Assembly (NCBI RefSeq): GCF_038396675.1
Contig: NC_088926.1
Coordinates: 9,813,001-9,877,000, forward strand
Reading direction: 5' to 3'
DNA: 64,000 nucleotides
DNA from: Hydra vulgaris
Lineage: Eukaryota > Cnidaria > Hydrozoa > Anthoathecata > Hydridae
The position numbers and the translations under genes are program-made. This document shows positions 13,300-32,400 of the stretch, in pieces. Each line of letters starts with the position of its first letter. Within the stretch, counting starts at the first letter, position 1. The notes beneath the pieces are model-generated. The model was not told the DNA's origin, did no database searches, and worked only from the letters and a program-made list of their open reading frames with translations.

Positions 13300-13474
13300 A
13301 TCCCAGAATCCTTACGGTCTTACCACTGAGCACCGCGGAAGAGCATATAACTAGGAAGTTCACGCATCCTTTCTTACCAATGTTAATTATTGACGCAGAG
13401 CTGGCATCAAATTTCGGACGTCTTGGTTCTGAGTCGGAACTCTAACTTCTAGGCCACGGCTGGCGCGCTGTTCA
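13300..13474 (-). repeat. tRNA-derived SINE, near complete
   Basis: Read on the minus strand it starts GCGCGCCAGCCGTGGCCTAG and passes a box-B-like CCGAAATTTGATGCC. It continues into GGTAAGAAAGGATGCGTGAA and TTCCGCGGTGCTCAGTGGTA, the body also seen in the SINEs at 24.6 kb and 2.2 kb. Such SINEs are transcribed by RNA polymerase III and mobilised by LINE enzymes. Confidence 0.82.
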
Positions 13475-13489
13475 AAAAAAGAACTATAG

Positions 13490-14205
13490 TAAATAAATTG
13501 AAGGTATCAAACTCATTAGTGTGCAGAATGAAGAAAGCACTTGATGAAGGCGAGTCTTGAGGCAAAGAGGACTAGAAAATGTGGCCGTATGAGCATAACA
13601 ACTCTACAGACTGAAAGCAAAGTTTTAAAGCTGTGCCAGTCTGACAGAAGGGCTTTATGTACAAAAACTGGTGTTATTTTGGAAAATGAAGGTGTAAAGA
13701 CAAGTCGAGAAGAAGACCAAAAGAGGAGTTTAGGTAAAACTGCATCTATCAGACAGCAAATTTTCCCACTAAGAGTATGGTGTGGTGCAACATCCACCAA
13801 AAGGACAAATTGTTTGCACTTTGTACAAAGGACAGTGAATATAGAAAAGGACATTAAATTGCTCAGTATCCGTTTGAAGCTCTAAATAAAAAAAGCTATT
13901 TTTTAGCAGAACGCAGCAAAAAATGTTCCACTGCGCGCATTAGATGACAATAAATGACATTTAGGTACTCCCATGGCCATGGAGTTTCCCTGATATAAAT
14001 TTCATAGAGCCTTCACTTTGGGGTTAACTCATGAATAAAAGTTGTGAAGTCCCAATAACCAACAAATCAGTTCTCATAGAACGTCTACAACATATGTAGC
14101 AAGTTTATTAAAAATATGCCAGATTGAGTGTAGACACTAGTTAAAGTAAAAAGGTGGCTACACAAAGTATTATAAAGATATTCCTTTAACATCCATATGT
14201 TTATA
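13490..14205 (+). pseudogene. Tc1/mariner-like transposase remnant
   Basis: Fragments in different frames give a Tc1-type C-terminal half. KNWCYFGK is near 13660, MVWCNIHQKDK near 13778, a VKSQ-PTNQFS stretch near 14045, then NICSKFIKNMPD near 14090 and KGGYTKYYKDIP near 14151. The KGGYTKY ending is characteristic of Tc1-like transposases. Stops and frameshifts are numerous. Long open frames on both strands at 13516-13885 are accidental readings of this relic. Confidence 0.55.
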
Positions 14206-16221
14206 TGTATAATATATGATGAAATGTGTGTAAATAGCAGCTTAAAATATCATATATAATTACTCAATAAAAATTTCTGACAATTTTTCCGTCATTTTTT
14301 AATTTATTTTGCTTCTACTTCTATAATACTTATTCTATAATAATTTTATCAGTATTTACTTATTTTATATACTTTTATCAATGCTTAGAGTTGCTTTATT
14401 GACTTAAATTTTCATTGGATTTTTTTAAATTCAAAATTCATAGTTTTAAAAGATTCTTTAATATCACTATTTAGAAAAAAGAGATTAATGTTTAGCAATC
14501 AATATAGTTTAGGATCTTTTTGTTTTATTTTTATTTTGTTAAGAGTAAAAATATTATGGTTTTACCGTACGCTAAATTAAAGCAGTAAGGCAATGACTGT
14601 TGCTTTTGACATACCAAAAACCTTTTACAAATTTTTACGCGCTGACTTTTTCCATAAACTTTATATAATATTATTACATTTTCAACAAGATGTTTTTGAT
14701 AAATAGTATTCTTCTGTATTTTTAATAACTTTAGGTGTATCGCAAGCTTCTAGCCTAGGTCCTAGGTCCAGTTTTTTACCTATACTGACAATTAACTTTT
14801 ACGAATAAACTTGACTTATTTATTTACAATGTAATTATATATTGCTGTTTTGATTTTTATTGCTCTCTGACTATTTAAAACAGACGTTCAATCTTGAATA
14901 TTTCCAGTGGGAAAAAGATAGCTACATAAAAAAATAAGTGTTTAAAATGTCTATAATACATACTACCACGTACTTTATACGTCTTAATTACGTCTTTTGC
15001 CCATAGGTAGCGACTAGCTAGCTATTCGCCGGCTAGCTCATTTTCAACCAGGCTAATTCTCTTCTGTGACTGACTTAGACTCAATGGTTGTTTTTCGTTG
15101 GAGATAAAATAAATTTTGGCCAGTTTTATCCCATTAAACTTTTTAATTAGCACTATCAAGTTTTTTTTTATTTTATTTTATTATTATTATTATTTGCCGT
15201 ATATTAAAGTTTACAATGAAATAAATCGTGTTAATAAATAAGAGAGCTGGAGCAAGCAGAAGACATAAATTGTCTTATCATCGAGCCCCATTTACATTGA
15301 AAAAATCGTCAGTTTATATACGAAAATGAAAAGTAACTAAATACGTAATAAGAATTTTACACACGTTAGTTATAATATAAATATTAAAATAAATATTAGT
15401 ATTGAAATATACCATAAAATATATCAAAGATTAACAACATAAAAGTATTAAAGTTTTTTAACAAAAATATTAAATAAAAATAAAACTGCAATAAAAGAGA
15501 AGTAGTGTTGATAACTATTTTTTTAAATAATTTATATTATCTATGTATTTATATTAAAAGAGATATTTTAAATCAAAGTCATTTTGTAATAAGAGACTTT
15601 AGATTCTTTCCTGAATTGTTCCAAAGAGATGTTTTGAATATTATTTTTAATTGTAATAAATTTTGAAAAGTGTTCCCATAGAAACGGTCCACGGTATTGG
15701 ATTTGGTAAGAACTTAGTTTTAAATTAGTTTTTGGTACAATAAAGTTGTTAATTTAAAATTTAGTAGGATACTTGTGCGAGATTTCACTAAAGTAAGACT
15801 GAAATACAATAGGAGAAAACCCATGTTTTATTTTAAACATGAATTGTTGAACTTGGTGTATATTAAGTTTATAGATACTTACTGGGGTCATTTTCAATTT
15901 TTTTATTATTATCTCTTAAAGGTTCAAACCACAGCCTGTAAATGTTATTAGAAGTTACTAAATTAGTTTTTTGGAGAAGGGAAATCACTTTTAATGGTAG
16001 GTTATTTTTATGAGGGTGAGTGGCAGGGCCATTTTTAGTGGGTGTTCTCAGGCCCCTGGCGCCGTTTTAGCTTCGTATGGCACTGCGTATAAATATAAAT
16101 AAAAATAACATACAATAACGAAAGTAAGATATTATTAGTACAAATATTATACTTCTTATTTATCAATGTTTGTCTCAACATAATTTTTTTGTGTTCGTTA
16201 TTTGACTACAACGGACTTTAC
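14206..16221. other. AT-rich non-coding stretch
   Basis: No gene supported. A short palindrome-rich patch (AGCTAGCTA, GCCGGCTAGC) lies near 15010-15035, and a GC-richer patch with AGGCCCCTGGCGCC at 16050-16065. Confidence 0.5.
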
Positions 16222-16332
16222 TAACCTCAGAGTAAAGCCAATAGTCTATGTAAATATGTAACCTCAGAGTAAAGCCAATAGTCTATGTAAATATGTAATC
16301 TCAGAGTAAAACCAATAGTCTATGTAAATATG
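16222..16332. repeat. 37-bp tandem repeat, 3 copies
   Basis: The unit begins 'taacctcagagtaaagccaa' and ends 'tagtctatgtaaatatg'; copies start at 16222, 16259 and 16296. A partial echo (agtctatgtaaatat) follows at about 16356. It ends about 340 bp upstream of the GPCR start codon. Confidence 0.92.
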
Positions 16333-16673
16333 AGAAATGTATGTAGAGTATGTACAGTCTATGTAAATATCTAAAAATGAAGAAAGTAAAGTGATAAACG
16401 TAATGGAAAACGTTTTAATATTGTGCACTATGACGTTCCAAATAAGCGAGAGTGTTTTATTATTGTATAATTTACTGTAATACTTGGAGTATTGTACTCT
16501 AGTTAGTGCGAGTAACATACTTATACTAACACACGCACTCAAACTAATATGAATACTACGTTAGCTTTGAATTTTTTAGGATATATAGGATAGGTACTAC
16601 TTTAGCATTGAATTTTTAGGATAACAAAAGCTTCTATCAGCATATTACTTAAATTGTCCTAATTTATGGCGTT

Positions 16674-23239
<6,566 letters not shown>

Positions 23240-24272
23240 AGTTAAAGTTCTTTAGCTTTTTGGATATCTATAGATTGGATATTTTATTAATGAGTAAACT
23301 GTTGTTTTTTTATTAACTTAACCCTCATAGTTTTAGGGCTAAAACAAAATAAACGCAATGACATTCGTTTCTGATCAACCAAAAAGATTGGTTTAAGCAC
23401 AAAAACGTGTAAAGTTTATCGATGATGACAAAAAATCTATCAATGATGATAATTGATCAAATCTTTATGAAAAACAAAAAATGTAATATATTTTCAAAAA
23501 TAACTTACAACTTATTTCATAAAACAATTTAACTCTTTCTTTTATATACGTTACTTTATCTACGTTGATTTATATACGTTATTTTATATACAGTGGTTAT
23601 CTTTTTTAATGTATAAATGATGCACATTATCACACAAACAAATATTTTAAACAAGAATTAAAGCATATAACTATTAGCTAACTAAAAACAAATTTACAAT
23701 AACACCGTTATTGTTAATTTGTTTTTAGTTAGCTAATAGTTATGACAATTTAACAATAACACCGCCACGTCCACTGAACAAATCAGCAAAATTAATTTTT
23801 TACTACTAGCCTGAAGATTGTGGTAACGCATCAAATTCAGAGTTGCAATATTAAACTATATTATAAACATGAGCATTTAGCTAATTCCTGGTAACAGTAT
23901 CATATATACTATATAGCTCTGGTAAAAATATAAAGTCACTTATTTCAGAGATTCTTAAGTGAATACATTTAAATTTGAAAATAAATTGAAATTTTTTTCA
24001 AGCATTTAAAAAAATTAAAATAAGAAGAGAAATTCTTTTATTTTGAACTCATTATATAACAAAAATAAATAAAAGGTTAAAAATAATTGTATTGTTTTGT
24101 TACTGAAATCAATCGAAAAAGAGAATCATGTAAGAAAAAACTATAATGATGCATACAGATGCATATATAAATCCTTTAAAATTTTGTTCCAAATTTTTTC
24201 TAGTACAAGTTTCAATTGCGCAACCCTTTCCACATTCTCTCTCTACAATTTCTTACTCACTCATGATCCAGT
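23240..24272. other. GPCR 3' flank
   Basis: Contains a candidate polyadenylation signal (AATAAA at 23348-23353) and the strong foldback at 23667-23743. No other gene is visible. Confidence 0.55.
23667..23743. repeat. Near-perfect 37-bp foldback with 3-base loop
   Basis: The arm at 23667-23703 (starting ATAACTATTAGCTAACTAAA) is the reverse complement of 23707-23743 with a single mismatch, around the loop ACC. It could be a hairpin left by a mobile element or a small-RNA precursor; the near-zero loop argues against an ordinary miRNA precursor. Confidence 0.92.
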
Positions 24273-24556
<284 letters not shown>

Positions 24557-24564
24557 ACTTTAGT

Positions 24565-24739
24565 GCGGCCGTGGCGCAGTGGTTAGAGCGCTTGCTTTAT
24601 AAGCAGGAGATCCAGGTTCGAAACGAGGTCTGGATAATTTTTCGCGTCACGGTAAGGAAGGAGGCGTGAACTTCCTGGTTAAATGCACTTCCGCGGTGCT
24701 CTGTGACAAGACCGTTAGGACTTCTTGGGGCACCTAAAA

Positions 24740-24745
<6 letters not shown>
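24565..24745 (+). repeat. tRNA-derived SINE, complete copy
   Basis: The head GCGGCCGTGGCGCAGTGGTT has a clear box A (TGGCGCAGTGG), and GGTTCGAAACG is a box B, so it carries an internal RNA polymerase III promoter. The body (GGAAGGAGGCGTGAACTTCC, TTCCGCGGTGCTCTGTGACA) and the tail GGGGCACCTAAAATAAAAA match the other copies in the window. It lies between two TA arrays. The tRNA-like head is not followed by a proper acceptor 3' half, so it is a SINE and not a tRNA gene. Confidence 0.9.
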
Positions 24746-24749
<4 letters not shown>

Positions 24750-24779
<30 letters not shown>

Positions 24780-24789
24780 TATATATATC
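24750..24789. repeat. (TA)n microsatellite following the SINE tail
   Basis: About 40 bp of TA directly after the A-rich SINE tail; SINE tails often seed such arrays. Confidence 0.9.
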
Positions 24790-25993
24790 TATTTGTTTTA
24801 AGACAGGAAAAATTTCCTAAGGTCTGTAAATGGGTTGTGTACGACATGTCAAATAAAAAAATGTAGTGGATGTACACATGTAATTCTCATCTGGCAAGGT
24901 AAAAAAAGGAGTTTCTGTGGAAAATCATAAAGGGTGATAAAAAGTGGGAAAAATCCAACAAATAAAAATCAGTGGTTGAGTTCTGGCTAAGTAGCAGCTG
25001 CGTCATCTACACCCGATATTGATTGGAAAAAGTAATGCTTTGCAATTGGTGAAATATCAAAGATATAATAAACTATGAATTGCTGGAACCAAAACAAATT
25101 ATTAAAACTGAATTATTTGCTAAATTTGAGACAATTAAATTTTAAAATAATAAAAAAAAGGTATGGATAAGTTCATGGAAACCCCAAATTTTGATAAGAA
25201 CCAAGAAAACTATTTTTGACCTAAGCTGTGAACTCTTGCCGCATCCTTCGTATTGACCAGAGATGGTGTATTTCTTACGTGATAAATCATTCGCTGAAAA
25301 TCAAGATTTAATCTTAAATAAACTTTTGCCAAATGTTTTACAAACCTGAGTTGATTCAGGAGGTAAATATGAATTTTTTGTCTTTTTACTACGAATTCAT
25401 CATACTCGATGTACTTAGAGGCAGATTTCTAAAATATGCAGTTTTTTAGCGCAATAAGTATTAGAAAAGTAAAACTTCTATTTTAGCAGGTTTCAAACCA
25501 AACATTTCAAACTATTTAACGAATCATATCAAAATAGCTTCATCTTAAATATGCGTCGCAGTTAAAAATGTAATTAAAATTAAAATCTTATAATATTTTA
25601 TTTTGTACAAAATTTTTAAAAACGTTCGTATTTGATTGTTTTGCTCAACGAAGAAATAGTTTTAACATATAGTACAGCGTATTAGTATAACTATTGTACA
25701 AAAGCAGATAAAAACATAAAACTTTTTTTACATGGTGAAAGTAAGTTGATAAATCAATTAAGATATGGTGGCACATTTAGTTTAACCAAAGAGGTATAAC
25801 ATTTATATGTAGATCTTGTGCCAACAGGGCTAGAGCCCTGTTGGCACAAGGTGTTTTTAAGACGTATAAATACGTAATAATACGTATTGATTCGTTTTTT
25901 AGACGCCTTAAACACATCTTGTGCCCACAGTGTCAGTACAGTGGACTGGAAAAATAAAGTACGTGAGTATGTCATTATCTTGTGTTATTCTAC
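24790..25993. other. AT-rich non-coding stretch
   Basis: No gene is supported. It holds a perfect 17-bp-arm hairpin at 25815-25850 just upstream of the large transposon. Confidence 0.55.
25815..25850. repeat. Perfect hairpin, 17-bp arms
   Basis: CTTGTGCCAACAGGGCT is followed by AG and then its exact reverse complement. It is GC-richer than the surroundings. Confidence 0.93.
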
Positions 25994-26012
25994 AGGGTCA
26001 TTCCATAAAGTT

Positions 26013-26399
26013 GCGGTCGTGACATTTCTACTGCAAAGGTGAAAATATAAGCAAGGAACTTATTCAACCTTTTTTTTTTGGAAATTTGTACATTTGGTCG
26101 CGTATTTGTATATTTGGTCGCGTACTGAAAAATTTATAGTAAATTTTATGCTATAGTTGCATCGCTATGTCAAAATAAAATCAGTCGCGGTCGTGACAGC
26201 TACAAAACAGAAACAGAACTTGGTTTAGTAATTTTCTTTTTTTGTAGAAAACTTTCAACAAATTAAAAGTTTAATCCTTTTAATCATTTTTTGTAGGATT
26301 TTATATTTACTATGACACATATTTTTATTTTTTGTTTGTTTATGTTTTACATAAAACGGTAGGTAGAAAAAGTCGCGGTTGTAACATCGCGGTGGTGAC
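26013..26399 (+). promoter_or_regulatory. Subterminal GCGGTCGTGAC motif cluster
   Basis: Copies lie at 26013-26023, 26187-26197, 26375-26385 (one-base variants) and 26389-26399, with a related copy at 33277-33288 near the other end. GC-rich repeated motifs near a transposon end are candidates for transposase-binding sites. That function is inference. Confidence 0.5.
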
Positions 26400-27214
26400 A
26401 AAATATTGTACTATCACTCCACAACGTTGCTTTGTGTATAATTGAATTGGTTGCGTAAGCCTTTACAAAATATATTACAAACCATATGCATCCCTCAAAG
26501 ATAAAAATAAAAGATATAAAAGTTGAACCGTTTAAGAAAAATACCTTTAAAGTTAATTCAAGGAAAACACTGACACATGTTTTGCCGTGATTATTAATCT
26601 TTTAAATAACCAAACATATTTTGCAAATCTTTACTATAAACAGCAACAGTAAAGATTGTTATTTGAGATTGACTCGAATAAGCACTTTGAACTTGTTCTT
26701 GATGAGTACAGCAATAGTTTTGGTTAAAATCAAAGAGTATTAATAATTCACCATCCATAATATTACCTATTTGGTGGCGATAAACAGACGCTTGGTGACG
26801 TAACGTTTTTGAAATTTTTCAGCATCAATTCTTATAGAGTCTTTCATACCTGGAGTTCATCGATATATTTCTTCGCGGTTGTAAAACTCTAGTGCATGAT
26901 TGAATACACTAGAAGATAATCGGATGGGCTTTTTATCTTAGATATATCTGGTAAAGAGATGTTCATTTCTATTGCTAACTGTTTATAATGACATAATCTG
27001 CTTTTCGTGGCGACTTTGGTAAAGCCAATTTAACGCGGTTCACAGCACGCGTGTCTGACGAACTTGAATGATATACGGGTTCTTTCATTTGACTAGAAAA
27101 AGCACAAGGAATATCAATGATTGAGCTTTCAAAAGACCTCCGTAAACGCTATCGTATTTTGAACATCTATAGTATGCATTTAAGAGTCATTTTTTGTAAG
27201 AATCTGTTAGTCAA

Positions 27215-27828
27215 TGGAAGTGACCTCCTCCAAATTGCTTGAATTTTTTATATATTGATCAGAATATAGAAATTTTTTTTTTCCCCAACAGGTGTTGGGG
27301 AAAAAAAAAAATTTTCAAAAATGTTTCGTTCACTCGGAATCTGGGCTTAAATTTTTAAGATTTTTTTTAAAATTTTTAGAAATTTAGTTTTTGCCACCTT
27401 TGAACCCATTTTTTTGGCAAGGCAAAAAGCTTTTGTAGTTAATATCAGACGTAACCCAAAACCTCTCTCCAAAAAATATAAAAAAGATGCGTGACACTGT
27501 GCGGTTGGCTAATTATCATAGTTCAAAAGTACAAAATCAATCACTTTTGTCAATTTTTAATCGGAGTTAATTCTAGCGGCGAAGTGTTGCACACAATTTT
27601 TCTTTTAGGATTTGAAATTATCAAAGGTATTGAGTCTAAAAATGCAAAGAAAGTTATGTGATACCTAAGGCCTATTAATATATTAAGGCTTGAAATTGGA
27701 AAAAAATGTTTTAGTATACTTACAAAATGAACCATTACGGCAGAGGCGCTTATTTTGTAAAAATGTAAACTTATCCAACTGTCAATACAAAAAGGTCCTA
27801 ACATAATAATAATAAAAATTCGTGTGAT
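27215..27828. repeat. Left arm of ~610-bp internal inverted repeat
   Basis: Runs from TGGAAGTGACCTCCTCC to CGTGTGAT and is the inverse of 32583-33190 with few differences. The left arm contains an extra short palindrome (TCCCCAACAGGTGTTGGGGA, 27290-27309) that the right arm lacks. Its open frame on the minus strand mirrors that in the other arm and is probably not coding. Confidence 0.93.
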
Positions 27829-28301
27829 CTTTAGATATTAAGTTAAAAATAAAGGTACAAATTGTTAAAAATGATTAAGTACGAAGAGATATTTTTTTGG
27901 ACACACAGATGAGGTTTTCGCTCACAATAAAATTTCTATCATCCAAAATTAGCATTTAGCATTACACAAAACATTGCACGTAATGTTAAGAAAAAATTTA
28001 AGCGTTTCTGACTATGATATAGAAATCATAACAATTGAAATAAATAATAATAAAAAACAATACATGATCAGAAGTGAATTATTTAAATTTACGTCATAAC
28101 CAAATAACTTGTGGTGATCGAATGGAAGAAGAATCGCTGATATCACGATTGTGGAGAAACAAGTTAGTGGGCGGTTGTTTACTTTACCATAAAAATGTCT
28201 TAACTTTATTTTAACGATCTTTAAAATTTGCATAAATAGAGTAGATATTTTATCATTGCTATTGAGAAATAGGTACTGCTTAAATAGAACTTGTTTTGAG
28301 T

Positions 28302-31300
28302 ATGAAACAAAACAAATATTTTTATGAAAACTGTTGTTGCTTTTCAAAAGGAAATTGTGGATCATTCAAAAAACATAAAATTATGAACAAAATGTTCTAC
28401 ATTCATCAGCTGGGAGATGTTGATGTTAAGAAACACCTCATCAACTTAAAGGTAATTATGTATTTTAAATTTACGCAGACTGTAATATAATTTTTATAAT
28501 TACATACTTTATAACTTCTCTGCAATAAGATTTTGAGACAAAGTTCTTTAAACAAAAAAAAATAGCTCTTTTAATTAATTCCTCACTCTTTTATTAAATA
28601 ATCACTAAATTAATCACACTCTTGCAATATTGTATTTTAATAATAACAACAATGTATTTCAAACTTGTAAACATTTTTCGTGAAGAGTCAGATTATAAAC
28701 AATGCTTTAAATGACACACTTAATAGTTGTTTAAAAAATTGTTTTTAGGTCATGCGATTAAACGATAATAATATTTGGGAAGAAAATGGACTTATTGCAA
28801 ATAGACTTAAAAGAAATCTTGAAAAGGATGAACAAATATGTGCTTTTCACCGGTACACGTTTGGTATTGCATGGAGTCCTCCAAAACCATGCTTTCATCC
28901 TCACCATCTAAATATAAAAGGAAAAAAATCTCCCGCTTTAAGGGCGTCACCAATACATGTCGTCATATCAATTTCAAAGCGATACAATGAAGTATTTTCA
29001 GTTGGTGCAATGCTGTGTTTTACCCATTTAAAGCAAGAAACTGCTTTATCTAGAGTCAACGAAAACACCAATTTATGTACAGAAACACAAACACAACAAG
29101 AACAAACATATATGACACCTGCTACTCCAGATGAAGAATTTGATCCCGGTGAAATTAATGTTTCACAGGAGATTTTGGACGAATCTCTAAGAAGCCGTGA
29201 GAATGTAACTGAGGTTCTTAATGCAAGTCCAATAAAATTTAGATTAAAAAGGAAGTTCGAATATCTGGAAGATACTTCTAAAGATAAGTTAAAACGCAAG
29301 TATGTTCGCCTAGAAAACTTATTAAAGAAAAAATTTGCGGAAGCTGTTGCTCCTGGACAAGAGGAAATACTTATAGATTTTCTTAACAGTAAAAATGTTG
29401 ATGAAATAAATAGCCCTCTCCCAATTGAAATTATTCGTGCTCAGAAAGTATATAAGCAAAGTGATTCCATGGGAAAGTTAGTTATCCTCTCATTATTAGA
29501 CCATACCAAGTATATCAAAAAGTTTATAATGAACACATTTGAGTGTACCAAACATCGTATAGAAACAGCAAGAAAATGGCATGCATCTCATAAAGGGTTG
29601 GCATTTCCAGAGAAGAAAGTATTCGTCCGATCTAGTCTTGATCAAACAAAGTGTGAACATTTCTTAGACTTTATATTTACAAGCGGTATTTTGCATGATG
29701 TTGCTTATGGAATAACCAAATTAAAATACGACAGCGGTGAAGAACAAAAGATAGTGCATGCAATACTGACGACAAAATATAGCCACGCTATCATGTTCTA
29801 TCGAAAAAGTTGTAGTGAAAACAGTTATATACCATTATCTGATTCAAGTTTGTGGAAAGTATTGCATGCAATAAAACCTTCAAGTCGAAAAAGCTTAGCT
29901 GGATTAGATGATGTTACTGCTTCAGGCATGAATGGTTTTCAAACATTACAAAAATTGGCACAAAGATTTAGTTCTAAATCTCTCGAAGCTGCCCTTGAAA
30001 AAGGAAAAAGGTATTTGAAAACAAGTTATCAAACCAATTGTAGTGTCAATGACTCAAACATTTCTTCTCATAGCTCAAAACATGCCTTATCAGATCCATC
30101 TGAAAAAAATCTTCAATCCAACACAGAGATATCAGAAGTGGTATGTGCCGATTGCTATGATTTGTGCAAAGCTATCGAGATGATCAAAGAACTAACAATT
30201 CAAAATTCTGACGATGCTGATTCTGTTTATGATTTGGAAATTGCTGTAAAGGATGTATTCAACTACATAAAACACCTGGTGAGAGATTCTCAACAGAAAA
30301 AGGCAAAAATCAAAGCTTTTAAGCAATTAAACGATGAAACTGTTTTCTGGTTTAAAGATTTTTGTCAAAAAAGTCTTCCGGTTCGATACAGAGAGGGCCA
30401 AAGAGAGTATTTTGGCAAGAAAGGAATGAGTTTACATGTGGATATATTCTTCATAAAAATAGCAGGAAAGTTATTCAAACGTGTTTACTTTACTTCAATG
30501 TATAGGTGTGATCAGGGAATAGGTGATGTTGTTTCGTTAGTCACTGCAGTTTTAGACCAATTCAGAATTGATCAACCGCATATCAAGAAAATGTTTACCA
30601 AATCTGATAATGCCGGCTGCTATCAGGGAAATCTTTCAGCTGAAGCAATCTACAATGTATGCAAAGAGAGAGATATAAAGTTGCTGAGATATGATTATAA
30701 TGAACCCTGTTGTGGAAAAGATCAATGTGACAGGGAGAGTGCAGTTGTAAAGACAATTTTAAGGAGTTACGTTGACTCTGGTAATAATCTTTTGACTGCT
30801 GAAGATATACACAAGGCTATGCATTATAGTTTTGGCGCTAAAGATGCAAAAGTAGCAGTTGCTCAAATTAGCAATGATAAAACTGTAGTTACTGGACCAA
30901 AGATTAAGAACATTAGCAACTATCACTCATTTGAGTTTGGTGAGAAAAGTATGAAGATGTGGCGTTATTTCAATATCGGTGAGGGAATTGAACAAGAGTA
31001 TGGAAATCTTAAAATTCAACCCTCGATTAAGTTGTTGTTGCCATATAGCAAAACAGATAATTCAATTAAGCGTAACAAGTCACTTAAGGAAAAACAGAAA
31101 AGAAGTGACAGGCAATTATATTCATTAAGATTTTGCACTGAAATGAATTGTACTTTATCATTTGAAAGCGATGCTGAGTTAGAAGAACACATGCTATCCG
31201 GTCTTCATACAGTTCCGAAATCATTAACATCATTGGAACAAGTTCGCAACTCGTTTGTTCATAAGATGAAAATTACTTCACAACTAAATATGCCAATTTC

Positions 31301-32400
31301 TTCATCCTCTAACAGTGCTTCCGTAAAAGACAAACCACATTGCATGAACATTTTTCTATTGCAAGGTTGGTCATTAGCAGTTCGAAGTTCTTTTAGATTT
31401 TCAAATCAGCAGAAAGAACTGTTGTATAAATACTTTATTCGTGGAGAAGAATCAGGTAATAAAATGAGCCCTGTGCAGGTTCACATGCAGCTGAGGAGAG
31501 AACTTCCGCCTGATCAATATGTAACTAGCCAACAGATAAGATCTTTATTTTCAAGGTAGGCATTGTTGCTATCAAAACTTTTGCAAATTAGATTATGTTT
31601 CTGACTGTTAAATAGTTCTTTTACAAATATGAAATGAAAATTTAGGTGAAAGTTATAATTTTGTGTGTTTGTTTACATATGTTTAAAAATATGTACAATT
31701 GATATTGTTATAGATTTAGTAACCTGAAAAGAAAAGGTAAGCTGGTAGAACCGACAACAGAAAATAATGAAAATAGTCAGGTTAACGATAACAAAGAAGT
31801 TTATGGCGAAAATGATGACTTTAATCTGGCAGGAGACAATGAAGATGATAATAAATATGAGGAAGACATCGCCAATCTTGCAAAAGAAATTTGTCTTGTA
31901 TGGAAAGTGAATGATTGGGTTGCTGTTGCATATGAAAAACAATGGAATATTGGATATATTGTGGAGGTAATATTATTCAAAGTATATATTAGTTTCAAGT
32001 TTTTATTTTGTTTTACAAAACAGTGCTCTAAAATAAAAGGAATATAAATAAAATGTAAAAATAATTTCAGAATGACATTATATAAGACTTTACAAGTTTT
32101 ATTGAATGTAAGCAAAATTAAACAAATCATAAACTCTTTATTATATTATTTTAAATGTTGCGCTAATACTTTTAGGTATCTATAACTGGGATCAGAGTTA
32201 ACTGTATGATTAACGGGCAAGAGAAGAATACTTTTCGCTGGCCAGTTACTACCGAGGAGATAAATAACCAAACTGATAAAATTATCTGTTTAGTAAATGC
32301 TCCTTTTCTAATCAGTGGTTGTGGCGATTATTCATTATCCGAAGAAGACTATAATACAGTCATATCATTATTCTTAGAGAAACTTACTGCAGCAGATTAG
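28302..32400 (+). CDS. Intact four-exon transposase-like protein, ~1144 aa
   Basis: Exons are 28302-28451, 28749-31555, 31714-31966 and 32176-32400, all with gt-ag junctions that keep one frame. An ATG at 28302 opens it; AATAAA lies at 32446. Residues 10-170 are Cys/His-rich (CCCF, GNCGSF, ICAFHRY, KPCFHPHH, GAMLCFTH), probably zinc-binding. A likely RNase H-fold core follows: LHVDIFFIK (Asp about 615), FTKSDNAGCYQ (Asp about 670) and CDRESAV (Glu about 713, with Asp 711 as alternative). These are candidate catalytic acids. A C2H2-like finger (FCTEMNC..H...H) sits near 845-865. A homeodomain-like segment (FSNQQKELLYKYFIRG, QIRSLFSRFSNLKRK) spans the exon 2/3 junction. The tail from DWVAVAYEKQWNIGYIVE resembles an SH3/Tudor-like fold. 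I infer a DNA transposase; the domain calls are pattern recognition, not searches. Confidence 0.72.

Noticed and set aside
13516..13885. Protein-coding genes of 112 and 114 codons on both strands
   Set aside because: They overlap each other, and other frames of the same stretch show a Tc1-like transposase relic that explains the openness.
16264..16542. 92-codon minus-strand frame upstream of the receptor
   Set aside because: About a quarter of it is the 37-bp tandem repeat; no coding signature.
24565..24640. A tRNA gene
   Set aside because: Box A and box B are present, but the 3' half does not close into an acceptor stem and the same sequence continues into a SINE body found elsewhere in the window.
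27550..27804. Gene in the long inverted repeat (84 codons, mirrored at 32626-32862)
   Set aside because: The two copies match only because the arms are inverted duplicates. No start context or domain; conservation is explained by the repeat itself.
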